A stretch of DNA of 64,000 nucleotides from Acridotheres tristis (taxonomy: Eukaryota > Chordata > Aves > Passeriformes > Sturnidae), in the NCBI GenBank assembly GCA_037013685.1, contig CM072893.1, positions 22,773,736 through 22,837,735 on the forward strand, given 5' to 3'. The notes beneath the pieces were generated by a model. That model was not told where the DNA came from and did no database searches. It saw nothing but the letters and a program-made list of their open reading frames with translations. Of the stretch, positions 33,640-52,700 are shown piece by piece (position 1 is the stretch's first letter; each line of letters starts with the position of its first letter). The translations under genes were made by a program, and so were the position numbers.

Positions 33640-34814
33640 TGTCACTCAGGGGCGGCTGACAGGAGCTGCCTCTCCAGCGGCGGCAGATAGCGCTGATTGC
33701 TGATTCGAGGAAGCAAAATAGCAATTGTAATTATGGGCTCTGATAAGATAAAGGAGGGCGCGGGGAGCGCGGGGACCGGCAGCGGGGCACGGCTAGCAAA
33801 TTAGCAGCTGTCACTCAGCGTCGAGCAGGCGGCGCCGGCCCCGGCCCCGGCCAGGTACCGGCCCCGGGGGCCGCCCGCCGCAGCCCCGCCGCAGCCCCCG
33901 CCCCGGTGCGCAACAGGTGGCGGGGCCGGGAGGGCCGGGGCTCGCCGGAACAATGCAGCCCTCGGCGGCCCTGCCCGGGCTGCGGGGCTGAGCCCCGTCC
34001 CGCCGCAGCCGCCCGGCCCCATGGCCCCGCAACGCCGGCCCTGAGGGCGCCCGTCCGCTCCGCAAGGTAAGCGCCCGGCGGGGATGCTCGCGAAGAAAGC
34101 GGGGATGTCCCGCTCCCCACCTCGGTTGCGGAATTTGCTCAGCCTCACTCTTTCTCGAAACTCCGACCCCCTCCATCCCCCCTCCTCCGGTAATCCTTTT
34201 AATGTCTGGCACGTCCCGGGAGGGCTCGCCCGCCCGCTCCCAATCCACAACGCGCCCGCGGAGCGGCGAACCCCCAGCGGGGGGAACCGCGTCCCCGACC
34301 CACCCTCCGAGTCCTTAAACCCCGTTTTACGGATGGGGAAACTGAGGCACGGGGTGGGGAGGGAGTCCCGCCGGCGACTGACTGCGGAGCCCGGCCCTTA
34401 GCGGCAGCTCCAAGCCCCGGCCACACCTGGCCCGCCGCTCACTCCGTTTCGGCAGGTACCGCCGGGGCCGGGAGGGGAGCGGGGTCCGGACGGGCTTCGC
34501 CCGCTGCAGCTGCAGCTCCCGGCCGCGCCCGCCCCCGCCGTCGGGGTTGCGGGTCGGCTTCGCCTCCCAAGGAGTCAGCGGGGCCGCGGAGCGGGGCGGG
34601 GGGCTCCCCACGGCGGGGGCCGCCGGCAGAGCACCCCGGGGGCCGGGCGGGCGGTGGGGCCGCCGGGCCTTTCCCGTCTGTAGCCGCTTGTGCCCTCCTT
34701 TCTCTGGGGTGAGGACGTGCCGGCAGGGCGAGAGGAGCCGAGGAGCTGAGACAGCGCCGCGCCCCCCGGGCGCTCCCCGCCTCCGCCGGGCCCCGGCCCC
34801 GCATCGGCGCCGCG
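33640..34814 (+). promoter_or_regulatory. FGF8: FGF8 CpG-island promoter and 5' leader region
   Basis: Dense CpG sequence leads up to the FGF8 start codon. At its upstream edge sits an AT-rich island with homeodomain-like CAATTGTAATTATGG (33722-33736) and a paired GATA-like TGATAAGATAA (33741-33751). Within it lie a consensus donor CGCAAG|GTAAGC (exon end 34066) and an acceptor TTTCGGCAG| (34455), which would allow a spliced 5' leader. A 7-codon upstream frame ATG...TGA is at 34021-34044. The transcription start is not determined. Confidence 0.6.
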
Positions 34815-42786
<7,972 letters not shown>

Positions 42787-44290
42787 TGCCCCTGCCCCCT
42801 CTGCCTGCATCTCTCCTGGAGGATGCTCCTCTGAGCTTGGTGGACTATATGTAGAGACTTTCCCATATGGGCATTAAACAAAACACAAAAAAAAAAAAAA
42901 AGGGAGGGGGGAGGATAAAAAAATTACCTGCTCTAGTTGTTGGTACTTTTGGGGGGGGTGTTTGGTTTTTACAAAAAAAGGTAAAAAAAAAAAAAAAGAG
43001 GAAAAAAATGAGAGAGGCTCTATTTTTGTACTCCAGCTTTAAAAGTAATGAGACATTCAAAGACTGGTGAAGGGAGAAGAGCCCTTCACTTAGAAATGTT
43101 CTAGTCTGTTTGGGGTTGTGCTTTATTTTGTAATTATTTTTTTTGTAGCTCTAGGGGGAAAGGAGTTAAAAAATCATGTTTAAAACAAACAAGCAAAAAA
43201 CCATGGAAATCCAAATCTGGACGCGATGTGCTACTTAAATGAACTGAACTAATGCTATGCTTGTTGGAGAAGATGGAGAGGCTGGAAAACAGCTAAGAGG
43301 AGGGGATTTATTTTGGAGGTGGTTGGAGGCCTCCTAGGTGGTTTTTACAGCCTGGGTGATGTGGGAACACTGCCAATGGGGCTGACTGTGACGCCTGGGG
43401 TGAGGACCACTGGAAGCTTTCTTTCCTTGGATGTGTCTACTTCTTTGGCTGAGCAAGGGGTTGCTGGAAGTCACATCCTTCTGAGAATGCTGCTGGCTTC
43501 ACAACTCTCAACTTACTTTTTTTCTCAGGAGGAGACAGGGGTGATGGATTCCCCAGAGAAAGTCCTGAACTGACTTGGTACCTCTTACCCATGGGAGCAT
43601 CTTTGGCATTTGGTTTGTTTTCAAGTACTAAGATACAGCTGCTGTGGAGCTGGCTGATAACCGGTATAATTTTTTTCCCCATGTGGAAAATGTGAACTTC
43701 TCACCAAAAATTGATATTATTTTCCTGTCTCTATTTTTTTATGAGATGCAAGTTTTCATCCATAAAATTAAACTAAGTTTACAAATTATTGTGGAGCCAT
43801 TTCAGGCTGTTTTGTTGTGATATTCAGTATCCTGTTGTAGTAGTTGGTGCTTCCGTTGCCAACCGTCTCGTCCAGGTTTCTTCTTTGATAAGAAATACTG
43901 CTGCCCTTGTTTCCCTAGGAAAGAAAAGGGTTTCTTTCAAAATTTGTATTGACAGAAGCCAAACTTTATATTTGGAATTAAAAAAAACCCAAAGGAAACA
44001 TTAAATCTCTTGAGTGAACATCCTCAGCCAGACCTGCTCTACACATGCTGCCCTGGGACTGTGTCTCTCTCCAAAGGGTTAAACCAATTATTCTTCATGG
44101 GGAGGGCAAACAAAGACACTGGATAGGAGCCAGAACCAGGGGTGACTTTTCATCCAATCTTTTTTGATTGTTTGAGGTTTTTCCTGTTTCCTTGAGGATT
44201 TTCGTTTTGTTTCGGTTGTGTACAAATTGAATATGAAATGATGGAAATATTTATTTAATATGTGCATTAAAAGTTTGTATTAGTCTAACT
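42787..44290 (+). other. FGF8: FGF8 3' untranslated region (extent uncertain)
   Basis: AT-rich sequence with no coding signal after the stop. Candidate poly(A) signals are ATTAAA at 42873-42878 and ATTAAA at 44266-44271; AATAAA at 44784-44789 is a more distant option. Genomic A runs at about 42887-42901 and 42979-42994 could cause internal priming in cDNA data. I favour the 44266 signal, since it is followed by a T-rich stretch, but cannot prove it. Confidence 0.5.
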
Positions 44291-46647
44291 GAGCCTGATG
44301 CTTTCTAGGGAGGGGATGAGGCTGGACAGACATATTGGACAAGGATGAAAGAGAATGGCAGTGAGGTGCAGGATGAGGCTGCTAGTTGGTGCAATTTCCT
44401 TCCCAAGGGAACAGCTGTGGAAAGTGGGAGACTGCCTCAATGTTTTGGACCCAGATGAGTTTTGTGGAAACCAGAGTTTTCCTTGCAGCAAATTCCAGGT
44501 TTAATGTGTAGATGACACCTTCTTGACATGTGTGAGCAAGGCTCTCTGCAGGTTGAATGGGGTCATAGTGCCATAGAACTTGGATCACTGCTTTCAAGGA
44601 CAGGATGAAACTTTCCAATAGAAAGCTGGTATTTGCTCCTCTCTTGCCCAGAAGAGCTTGGGGCTGTGCAAAATGGGCATCCCCTCCTTCAGAGAATACT
44701 GAGCCCTGCTGCAGGGGTCTTGCTTACAGGAGCTGATCAGGGATTGAGGTATGGAGTGGTTCTAAGGTATGGAAGCATGCAAAAATAAAAATGTGAAATA
44801 TGTTAAACTGTGTAAGTGTAGTAGCCCTGCAGGGTGAGTCCTACCATCGCTGATGCCAGCTCTGGGTTTATTGCAGTGCTCATGGGGTGCCTGTGACGTC
44901 ACTTAGTGCTCATGCTGAGACTTACCTGTGGGTGCAAGGCTGAGCCTTCCCCTGGCTGACAAGCAGCCTGGGCTAAGCTGGCAGTATTCCTCAATAATTC
45001 CAAGGAGGGAAAAGAAGGGGCTGAGCACTTGGCCGTGATCTGCACCTGAGCATCGCTGCTGCATCAGGGTGATCAGGGATGTTGCTTGAGCCACAGGACA
45101 GCAAGGATGGCTTTTGTCTGACTGTTCCAGAAGGGACCAAAGGGCTACAGAAGCCTGAGGATGATAGCTGGGGCGAGACTTTGTTGTGGTTTACAGACAG
45201 GAATTAAAAGTGAATTGCTCCTGGCCTTCCCCCAGGCAGAGATGGTGTTTGATAGTCCTTAATGGTTGCTTTTCTTCCTTTAATTTGTCTAACTGCTTTT
45301 CCTAATGGCTTTGTGAACGTGAGTGAATTGGTGCCAGGTGCCTGCTTCAGGTAGCAGAGGCACAGGACTGGCTCCTGTCTTGTTACAAATGCCCCAGCTA
45401 TGGTAGGGAAGGGCACAGTGTGGGTGCTCAGCCCCCAGTAAGGCTGTTCCCCCATCCTTGCCACCCGGATGCAGCCAAGAGCTGGAGCAGCGAGCAGCCA
45501 GCACCCTGGGGTTTGAGGTGGGTATGGACACTCCTGTGTTCCCACACAGCTCTGTACCACACTACCCTCAAATCCTGCTCTGTTACAGTGAAAGGCACCC
45601 AGGCCTGGCCTCTGGGAAGGGAACCCCAGCTCCCTTGGTCCATGGTTAGTCAGCCACTTTTCCTTAGAGGGCTTCTGGGTGGCCATGGAGCACTACAGCT
45701 TGAGACTTCGTTTATTGCTTGAATTTGTCTAACTTTAGCTCCTAGTCAACAAAGGTTGTTTCACCATTGCTTGGGAGATTAAATAGCCCAATTCTAGTAA
45801 GTTAATGAGTAGGTGAATTAATTAATGGTTCCTCATATCCTGTCTCTGCACTGATTCCACTTAGTCCTTGGTACATCTGGAGGAGCTCATGCTCTTCCTG
45901 GGCCCTGCAGGGTGCTGTGCACATGGTCCCCTGGGCTGGTGGCTTCCACCACCCATGCAGGAAGATGGGGACAGTCCCTGGTGATACCTGCTGTTCCTCC
46001 ACAGTTACAGGAACCCTGGCTGCTATTTGAATACATAGGGTCAATCATCAACCCAGGAATCTGGGAATTTTCCTTTTTCCTTCATCAGCAGGTGTGTGAA
46101 CCAAGTTTGAGAACCACAGGCATCCAAAGGCCCTGGGGACTGTGGGGTGCTGAGATGGGACTGGATGCAGCAGAGGACTGGGGACAGGGGCTTTGGGGGA
46201 TGGGTGTTTGGTTTTTTTAACTCATGCCCTTAGTGTGGGTGTTTTGGGTAGAAACCCCTGCTTTGAGCTGGCAAAGTCCTTGTGGTGGGCATATGCCTGT
46301 TCCTAATGCCACCATTCTCAGTGCCACCCTGCAGTCCCCTCACTGCCACCATCTGACTGGAGGGAGGTGGCAGATGAAGCAGGAGAGGAGCCTTGCTGTT
46401 GGAGCAGGGATCCTGAGCTCCAGGCAGTGGTAGGTGTGTGTGTGTGTCCCTGCCTGGACAGGGCTTCACCAGGCAGTGCCATCCAGACACAGTGACAAGG
46501 CTGGAGCTGAGCAACCTTTGGGAGACTCTGCCCTGCCAGATCACGAGCAAGCCAGCCAGCCAACACAGGGTAAGACGTAAATGTGGGGTGAACACACCAG
46601 GGCAACACTAGGCAGGAGAAAGAGCTGTTTTCAGATTAAATGCAGCT

Positions 46648-46818
46648 GTGGTTGCCCAGAGAAGCTGTGGGTGCTCCATCCCTGGCAATGTTCAAGGCCA
46701 GGTTGGATGGGGCTTTGAGCAATCTGATCTAGTGGAAGATATTCCTGTCCATGGCAGGGCATTTGGAACTAGATGTTTTAAAGTCCCTTCCAATCCAAAC
46801 CATTCTGTGATTCTATGG
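46648..46818 (+). mobile_element. CR1 retrotransposon 3' terminal fragment
   Basis: A 171-base, severely 5'-truncated CR1 end: GTTGCCCAGAGAAGCTGTGG, TTCAAGGCCAGGTTGGATGG, CCATGGCAGGGCATTTGGAA, AGTCCCTTCCAATCCAAACC, and the terminal ATTCTGTGATTCTATGG. It is better preserved than the copy at 23.1 kb, so probably a younger insertion. Confidence 0.93.
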
Positions 46819-47129
46819 TAGGAAAACAGAGTAGACAGGCAGTAATAAATTGAAGTGGCAGAAAAAGAGGCATGTGCTATCTGAGCAGGGGTTGCACCAA
46901 GGCCTTATTAACCAAACCCCGAACCTTTTGGCACATGCTGTCTCTGCTCCCACCCCGTCTCTCAGTTTACAACTTTTCTACAAGTTCTGCTGAGATATGG
47001 GTGCCCACTGAGCTGGGTGGGCTGTAGGACGCTGTGGCTCCTTCAGGCAGGCTCTAGCTTGGGAAGGACTACTGGGCTGTTTGTTTATTGCATCAGGCTC
47101 AGCTTTCAAACATTTCCCTGCCATCCCCC

Positions 47130-47320
47130 TCCCCCTCCTTTAATTAATTCTGGGTAAGAAGTTCTGGCTTTATTGTGCCACCGAACTAAGGGCTCTCTGT
47201 GGGAAAAGTCACACCTTCTGAACAGCTTCTGATACCATGCAAATGAGGGACAAGTCCAGGAAACGCTTTCATCTCAGACCTGTCCAGCCCCCTGCCCATT
47301 AATTACACACATTTCATTTG
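47130..47320 (+). promoter_or_regulatory. Candidate enhancer downstream of FGF8 (octamer + homeodomain)
   Basis: TTAATTAA (47140-47147), a perfect octamer ATGCAAAT (47237-47244) and ATTAATTA (47298-47305) lie within 170 bases of sequence that is otherwise not AT-rich. Motif evidence only. Confidence 0.35.
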
Positions 47321-49499
47321 TGTGAGAGCAATTCCTCTTGGGGAGGGGGCAGGGGGTGGCTGCAGCTTGTGGATCATCTCAGCCTCCCTCTCTAAAGATT
47401 CCTCCTCGGAAGGGATTTATAGCCAGAAACAGGGATGCTCAGGGACTCAGTGGGGGATCTCATATTTTGGCCACTCCAAACCAAACTGGCTTGTTGGTGG
47501 GCTGTATGTGACAGTGGGGAGGGCTCAGCACAGCTCCATGCCTTGCTCCATACCAGCAAGCCCTGGCTGTGGAACCATCCCCGAGGGAGACAAAAGGTGG
47601 AGCAGAAATGAGCTCGGTGCTGTCACAAGGGAATGGCCCTCCAGGGCCAGGAGCTCATGAGATAGATTACTTTGGGCAGGGTGGTCCAAAATGAGTCTCA
47701 CATATGGAAACATCCTTCTGTGCTGCAACAGCACTCAACATGTGCTGAGGGACAGCAGCATACTCTGACAGGGCACAAAATCTTCTTGGCCACATGTAGA
47801 CCAGACCCAATTCTCCTTTTGAGCCTTGGTCTTTCTCTCCTCCTCTGCTCTCCTTTCCACACAGCTTGTCTGACCACAGGGTACAGCCAAAGGCACCTCC
47901 AGGCTGGTTCCTGTTTTCCTGAGTCTGATGGGGAGTCTCGGGTCCAGGCCCTGGACAAGGTGCAGAGAGAGGGGATGTGGAGTACAGTTGGTTTTCACAG
48001 CCAGTGAAATAACATAGTAATAACACTTAGCACTTCTGTAACACCTGGGATGCTCCAAGCACCTACACAGACGCTCCTCATTACCACTCTGCTTCCCATT
48101 TGCAGCGTTTCTGCCCCCTCCCCATGCCTGTCTACAGCACTATCAGGTCTCCCTTAGGAATGGGACAGCCCTAACAGTTATTGTGGCATTGTTGCAGAAG
48201 ACCTTTGATGGCTAAGTTTGTTGTTTGCCTTCCTCCTGGACAAGGATGTGCTGTGACCTCTGGTCTTGACAAGCCATGGGCCCAGGGAGACATGGTCCCT
48301 GTGGCTTGGTGCACCAGAGGAGCTCTTGGGAGATGTTGGATGGACATTTGGGACTGGGAATCTGAAGACTTTGCAGGGTCAAAGTCAGCATGAAATTGGT
48401 GCCATGCTCCAGCAAAACTTTTTGTCCCCCCCTGTGCCTGCACTACATCAGCTGCAGGATAAGAGAGGGCTCGTGTGTGGATGGGTTGAAGGTTATGGCT
48501 CTTACTCCAGGTTGCCCAATGGCCCAAGTGCTGTGCAATGAAATGCACTTCAGATCTGCTGTTCTGGAAGCAGAGGGGATGTTCTTGGGCTTCATGTGAC
48601 TTACAGCATCTCTCACGTTCGTAGTAGCTGTAACACTGGAGTGTCCTTCCAGGCTGTGTGGTGTCCAAGATATCACCTGTGGCTACATAGTCCTGGATCA
48701 GAGGCTGGGAGAGCCTTGGCTGTGTTGGGAAGAGCCACTCCAGCCATGTTCAGGTATTATCACTTTGCTGAGGTTGTGCTGTGGGTTGTTGTGGACTGGG
48801 AATAGGATGCTGAGTGCTCTCAGAGCCTCCCCAGTTTGGTGAATGCCTGATCTGTGCCACTGCTCCCATCCAAGCCCTCTGTTCAGCCATGGAGTAACCT
48901 CTTTCAACCATGACCATGGCACTGTGAAGGGTCCTTGCTTCCTGGGTTGGCTTCTTCTGCCAATATGGCCAGTAGTGTTTTCTAATTTTTTTTCTCTCAA
49001 AGATTTATAGCAGAAGGAGAGAGAAAAAATAATCTCAGCCTCGTTCTCTTTCCGTGATTATTTTGCAAACTCTTTCTACTGTAGTAGTACATCTTGGTGG
49101 CTGAAACCTCCTCTTTTATGAGCTGCTCCCAGAGTAAGCAGCAGCCCTTGTCCCAAAGACATCATGGTCAACTGTAGCAGCTGCCATAAGCTGTCAAGAT
49201 AGACATAATCACAGGTCTAGGTGCTACCAAAGCAAAAGAAAGTCCTGAGTAGGGATTTCAAGAAGAGCTGGAAGGTGTCCCTGTGGAAATTCATAGTAAA
49301 CATTAGGAAAACTCCAATAACAACATTCAAAAAACCAAACCCATAAGAGCCTCCTGAAGTGCAGGATGAGACCTAGGCTGTACATCCATATAATTTTGAC
49401 TATCAAGATGTGAAATGGGACCTTGAGTGCTGGCTGTGTCTGCTCAAGCCCTGGGCTGTGGCTGTGCTCCCTATCTCCCCGTGAGAAGCAGAAGCCCAG

Positions 49500-49740
49500 C
49501 TGGGAGCCAGCCCTTTGGTAATGGCCTGCGAATTTCCCTGGACTCTGTTAATTGCTGCCTGGCTGCTAGTTACAACTCCAAGTCAATTGCTGGGAGTGTT
49601 GGGCCCTGCAAAACAACCCCTTGAAATCAGTTGTTAGCCCAATTAACAACCGGTTTGGCTTTGGTTCAGGCTGTTAACCATCAAACAGCTAACTGCTGGT
49701 AATGATTGATTTCTCAGCAGTTGGGGCTGCAGTGGAGGAG
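49500..49740 (+). promoter_or_regulatory. Candidate regulatory element with Grainyhead and PBX-like sites
   Basis: A perfect Grainyhead-type palindrome AACCGGTT at 49648-49655, a PBX/HOX-like TGATTGAT at 49703-49710, and several TTAATTG/CAATTG/CAATTAAC words. Position is about 7 kb beyond the FGF8 stop. Unverified. Confidence 0.35.
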
Positions 49741-52700
49741 CCAACCTGTGTCACAAGATGCTGTTAAAACCAAAATTTTGAGAATGCATCTGGCTCAGGC
49801 AAACATTTGAGTTATCCCACACCAGTAGAGCAGGCAAGGGGATGACCAGAATTTTTATCCATTTTGATTAAATTGGTGTGTGCTGGGATGAACTGGCAGC
49901 CACCAGAAGAGTGCTGCCAAGCACACAGTGCTCCAGGAAGGCAGCCACCACTCTTTGTAGGGCAACCATTGACACTCATGGGGCATCATGGATGGGAACT
50001 GCTCATTGCCCAGCTCTCTTCCAAAGTTACTGTTGCAGCCAGCAAACCTGCACAGATTAAGGTATCTTGTTTGAATGTTCAGGTGTTTCCACAACCCACC
50101 ATTTCCATCTGCACCATCAGCTGGGAGCTTGTACAGGGACAGAAGCTCCTATCAGCATGTGCAAGCCTGGGATATCTCCATAGCAGCATGGGACACTGTG
50201 CTTGCTGGAAGGCAATGTAGACTCCTCTGCAGGTGTATCTCTACAAAAACTATAAAATACTCTTTGGGTCCCAGGGTTCAGGCAGGGTTTGTTTAAGACT
50301 GCTGGTCATGTCTTCATCTGTTTCCCTCTGCAGTTTCAGGCCCTGGTTCTCCACTGTGCCCTGACAGGCTGGTTCAAACACATTGCTGGGTATTACATCA
50401 AGAGCTTTTTTTTAGCCTAGGGATATTTTCCCCCTGATCAAAGTGTCTGATTCGAGCTGTAACATGTTTGGGGAGGAGGAAGACAGCCACCTGTTAAGGA
50501 AAGACTTTGAAAATGCAGAGGATGCGCTGCAGAGGTTGACTTTGTGAAATGTGAGCTCCAACGGTGCAGGGTGAGGAGTGAGAACCTTGATGAACAATAC
50601 TATGGTAGTTGTGCTTTCGTAGGTACTCAGGGGGCTGTGGTCCTGCCAGGGCCTCAGCTCTGAAGTCTGAACTCAGTTTCTGAAGCTGAGACCTCAGTTT
50701 CTGTGCTCCTGAGACCCATGCAGATGTTTCAAAGATCTTCCTGCAGGGTTCCTCCGAGTGCAGATCTGGTTCTCCCTGGAGCCATGCTTTTCCTGCCCTT
50801 TCACTGCAAGTATAGTCATCCCAGATTCCCACCAGTACATACCCCTGCATGGTGCATGTTTTCTGTAATCATCTATATTAGATCCTTGGGCAAACAGGAA
50901 AAAGTTGCTTATTTCATCAGATATCTAGTAAAAGAAGCTGTGTTCTCGCCCACATTGGGATTACCTTGCCACTCATATTGGGGAGGCTGGGTTGCAGCTG
51001 AAACTTTCCCCATGCGAGGCAGTGCATGTGCAGTGAGCCTCTGTATGCAGGAGATCAGTCAGTGTTTCACCTCTAGTCTGTAGAAGAAGAAACTGGTTCT
51101 TACAAAAGTAAAAATGAGGAGCTTGGGGAATTACAGCAGCCCCAGTCTGTGCATCTTCTGGGTGTCCCATTCTGCCTGAGCTGTTGCTAAACACATCCTT
51201 CCAGGTGGTGCTGAAGGGTGTCTCTTGCCTGCTGGAACTAGGTGATCTCTGTCTGCTCAGGCTTTTTGTATACCAGAGAAGGTCAGCTATAAAGAGAAAT
51301 GATTGGGTTTTTTGGGGGCTCTTTTTAGACATCAAAAATGCTCCATCATCCACAGGCTGGCTTAGCTTTCAGCAGCCAGTGCAAACAGAGCCAAACCCTC
51401 AGGAGAGAATTTAGCAAGAGAAGCGGCACAGACTTTTCAGAGCTATTCTGCAAAGTATCACATCTTCATTCCTCCTTATACTCTGTGCCACAGCAGTTGA
51501 TGCTCTTTTGGGCTCTGCATAGACACAGGGTGAGCACAGAGGAGCTCCCAGCCAGAGCTGAAAGCAAGTGGCATAGCCCCACTTTAGAGAAGGTGTGGGG
51601 GAAATCAGTGTACAGAAAAGATTAAGATCTGAAAGAAATTCTGGCAGAACTACAAATCAGCTGAATCAATCTGTAAGAGGCCAAGAAAAGGTATGGCAGT
51701 AGTCCAGTGGGAGAAGCAATGCGTATATGCAATAATCTGAGTTATAAATGAGGTATAAAACCACAAACTTGATTTTTTTCTAAACCTCATGTCCAATTCC
51801 TCAGCTTTGACTGAAGATTGGATTCTATCCTGAATGCTGACTGGATTTGTACATCAGCAGATTTCAAGGTCGTGGGGAGTATTCCAAATGTTCGTCCCGG
51901 TCTTCTGCCATACTTGAATGAGAGAAAGCTGCTCAGTGCCTTCTGAGTGAAAGTCATAGCTCTTACTTAAGGAACAGGAAGAAAGGTTATTCTGCAGGGA
52001 CCCCATATTTCAATATTCTTTGGCGCTTTTGACCATAAATGCCTAACTTCAACTCATGGCACCTGATCTTGCCCTTTTCCAGCTTACAGTGCCATCCCAC
52101 CCGACCAGGTTTCTCCAGGCAGAGCAAGCAGGTTTTCCAGGTCTCTCTGAGCTCTTGTAGGGATTTTTAAAGGTGATTCCCATCTGTCAATATCTCTTGT
52201 GAAGTGCAGCCAAGTGTCTTGGCCTCAGCATCTGGCGATACGTTCTGCTGTTGGCTCAGTTGTGTCCAGGACCTTGAGAAGAGAAAGGATGCAGCAACCA
52301 TCCACTGGGGTGATGTCTCTCTGCTCAGAGATGGTGTTTTCCAAAAGGTTCTTGCAGGGACTTGCAGGGCAATTGAAACCAACCATGGAGCTGTAATCCT
52401 CATTCAGATGGGACCACTATAACTCCAGTTTGTTTTGAAGAGGAGAGACATGTATGGTCCTCACAGGAGTTGCAGGTAAGGCAGTTACAGTCTCCTGACA
52501 CTTATATTCAGCTGCAATGGCCACGGCACATCTCTAAGGCAAAGGCAGCATTTATTTTATAATGAAATCTGAAATGCCAGATCTTGTGCCTTCCCAGGAG
52601 AGCTCCATCTCTTGTCATCTAAATATTGACGTCTGATCTATTTTTGCTCTCATTTGTGATGGGCAAAGCCACAGTCTTTCCTCCAATTTCACTAGAACAA

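Noticed and set aside
33801..34250. Several minus-strand Gly/Ala/Arg-rich frames over the FGF8 CpG island
   Set aside because: Three overlapping phases are open at once, which is typical of very GC-rich DNA without stop codons rather than coding sequence.
42873..42901. ATTAAA followed by an A run as the definite FGF8 transcript end
   Set aside because: The A run is genomic and would mimic a poly(A) tail in cDNA; later signals are equally possible, so the end is left open.
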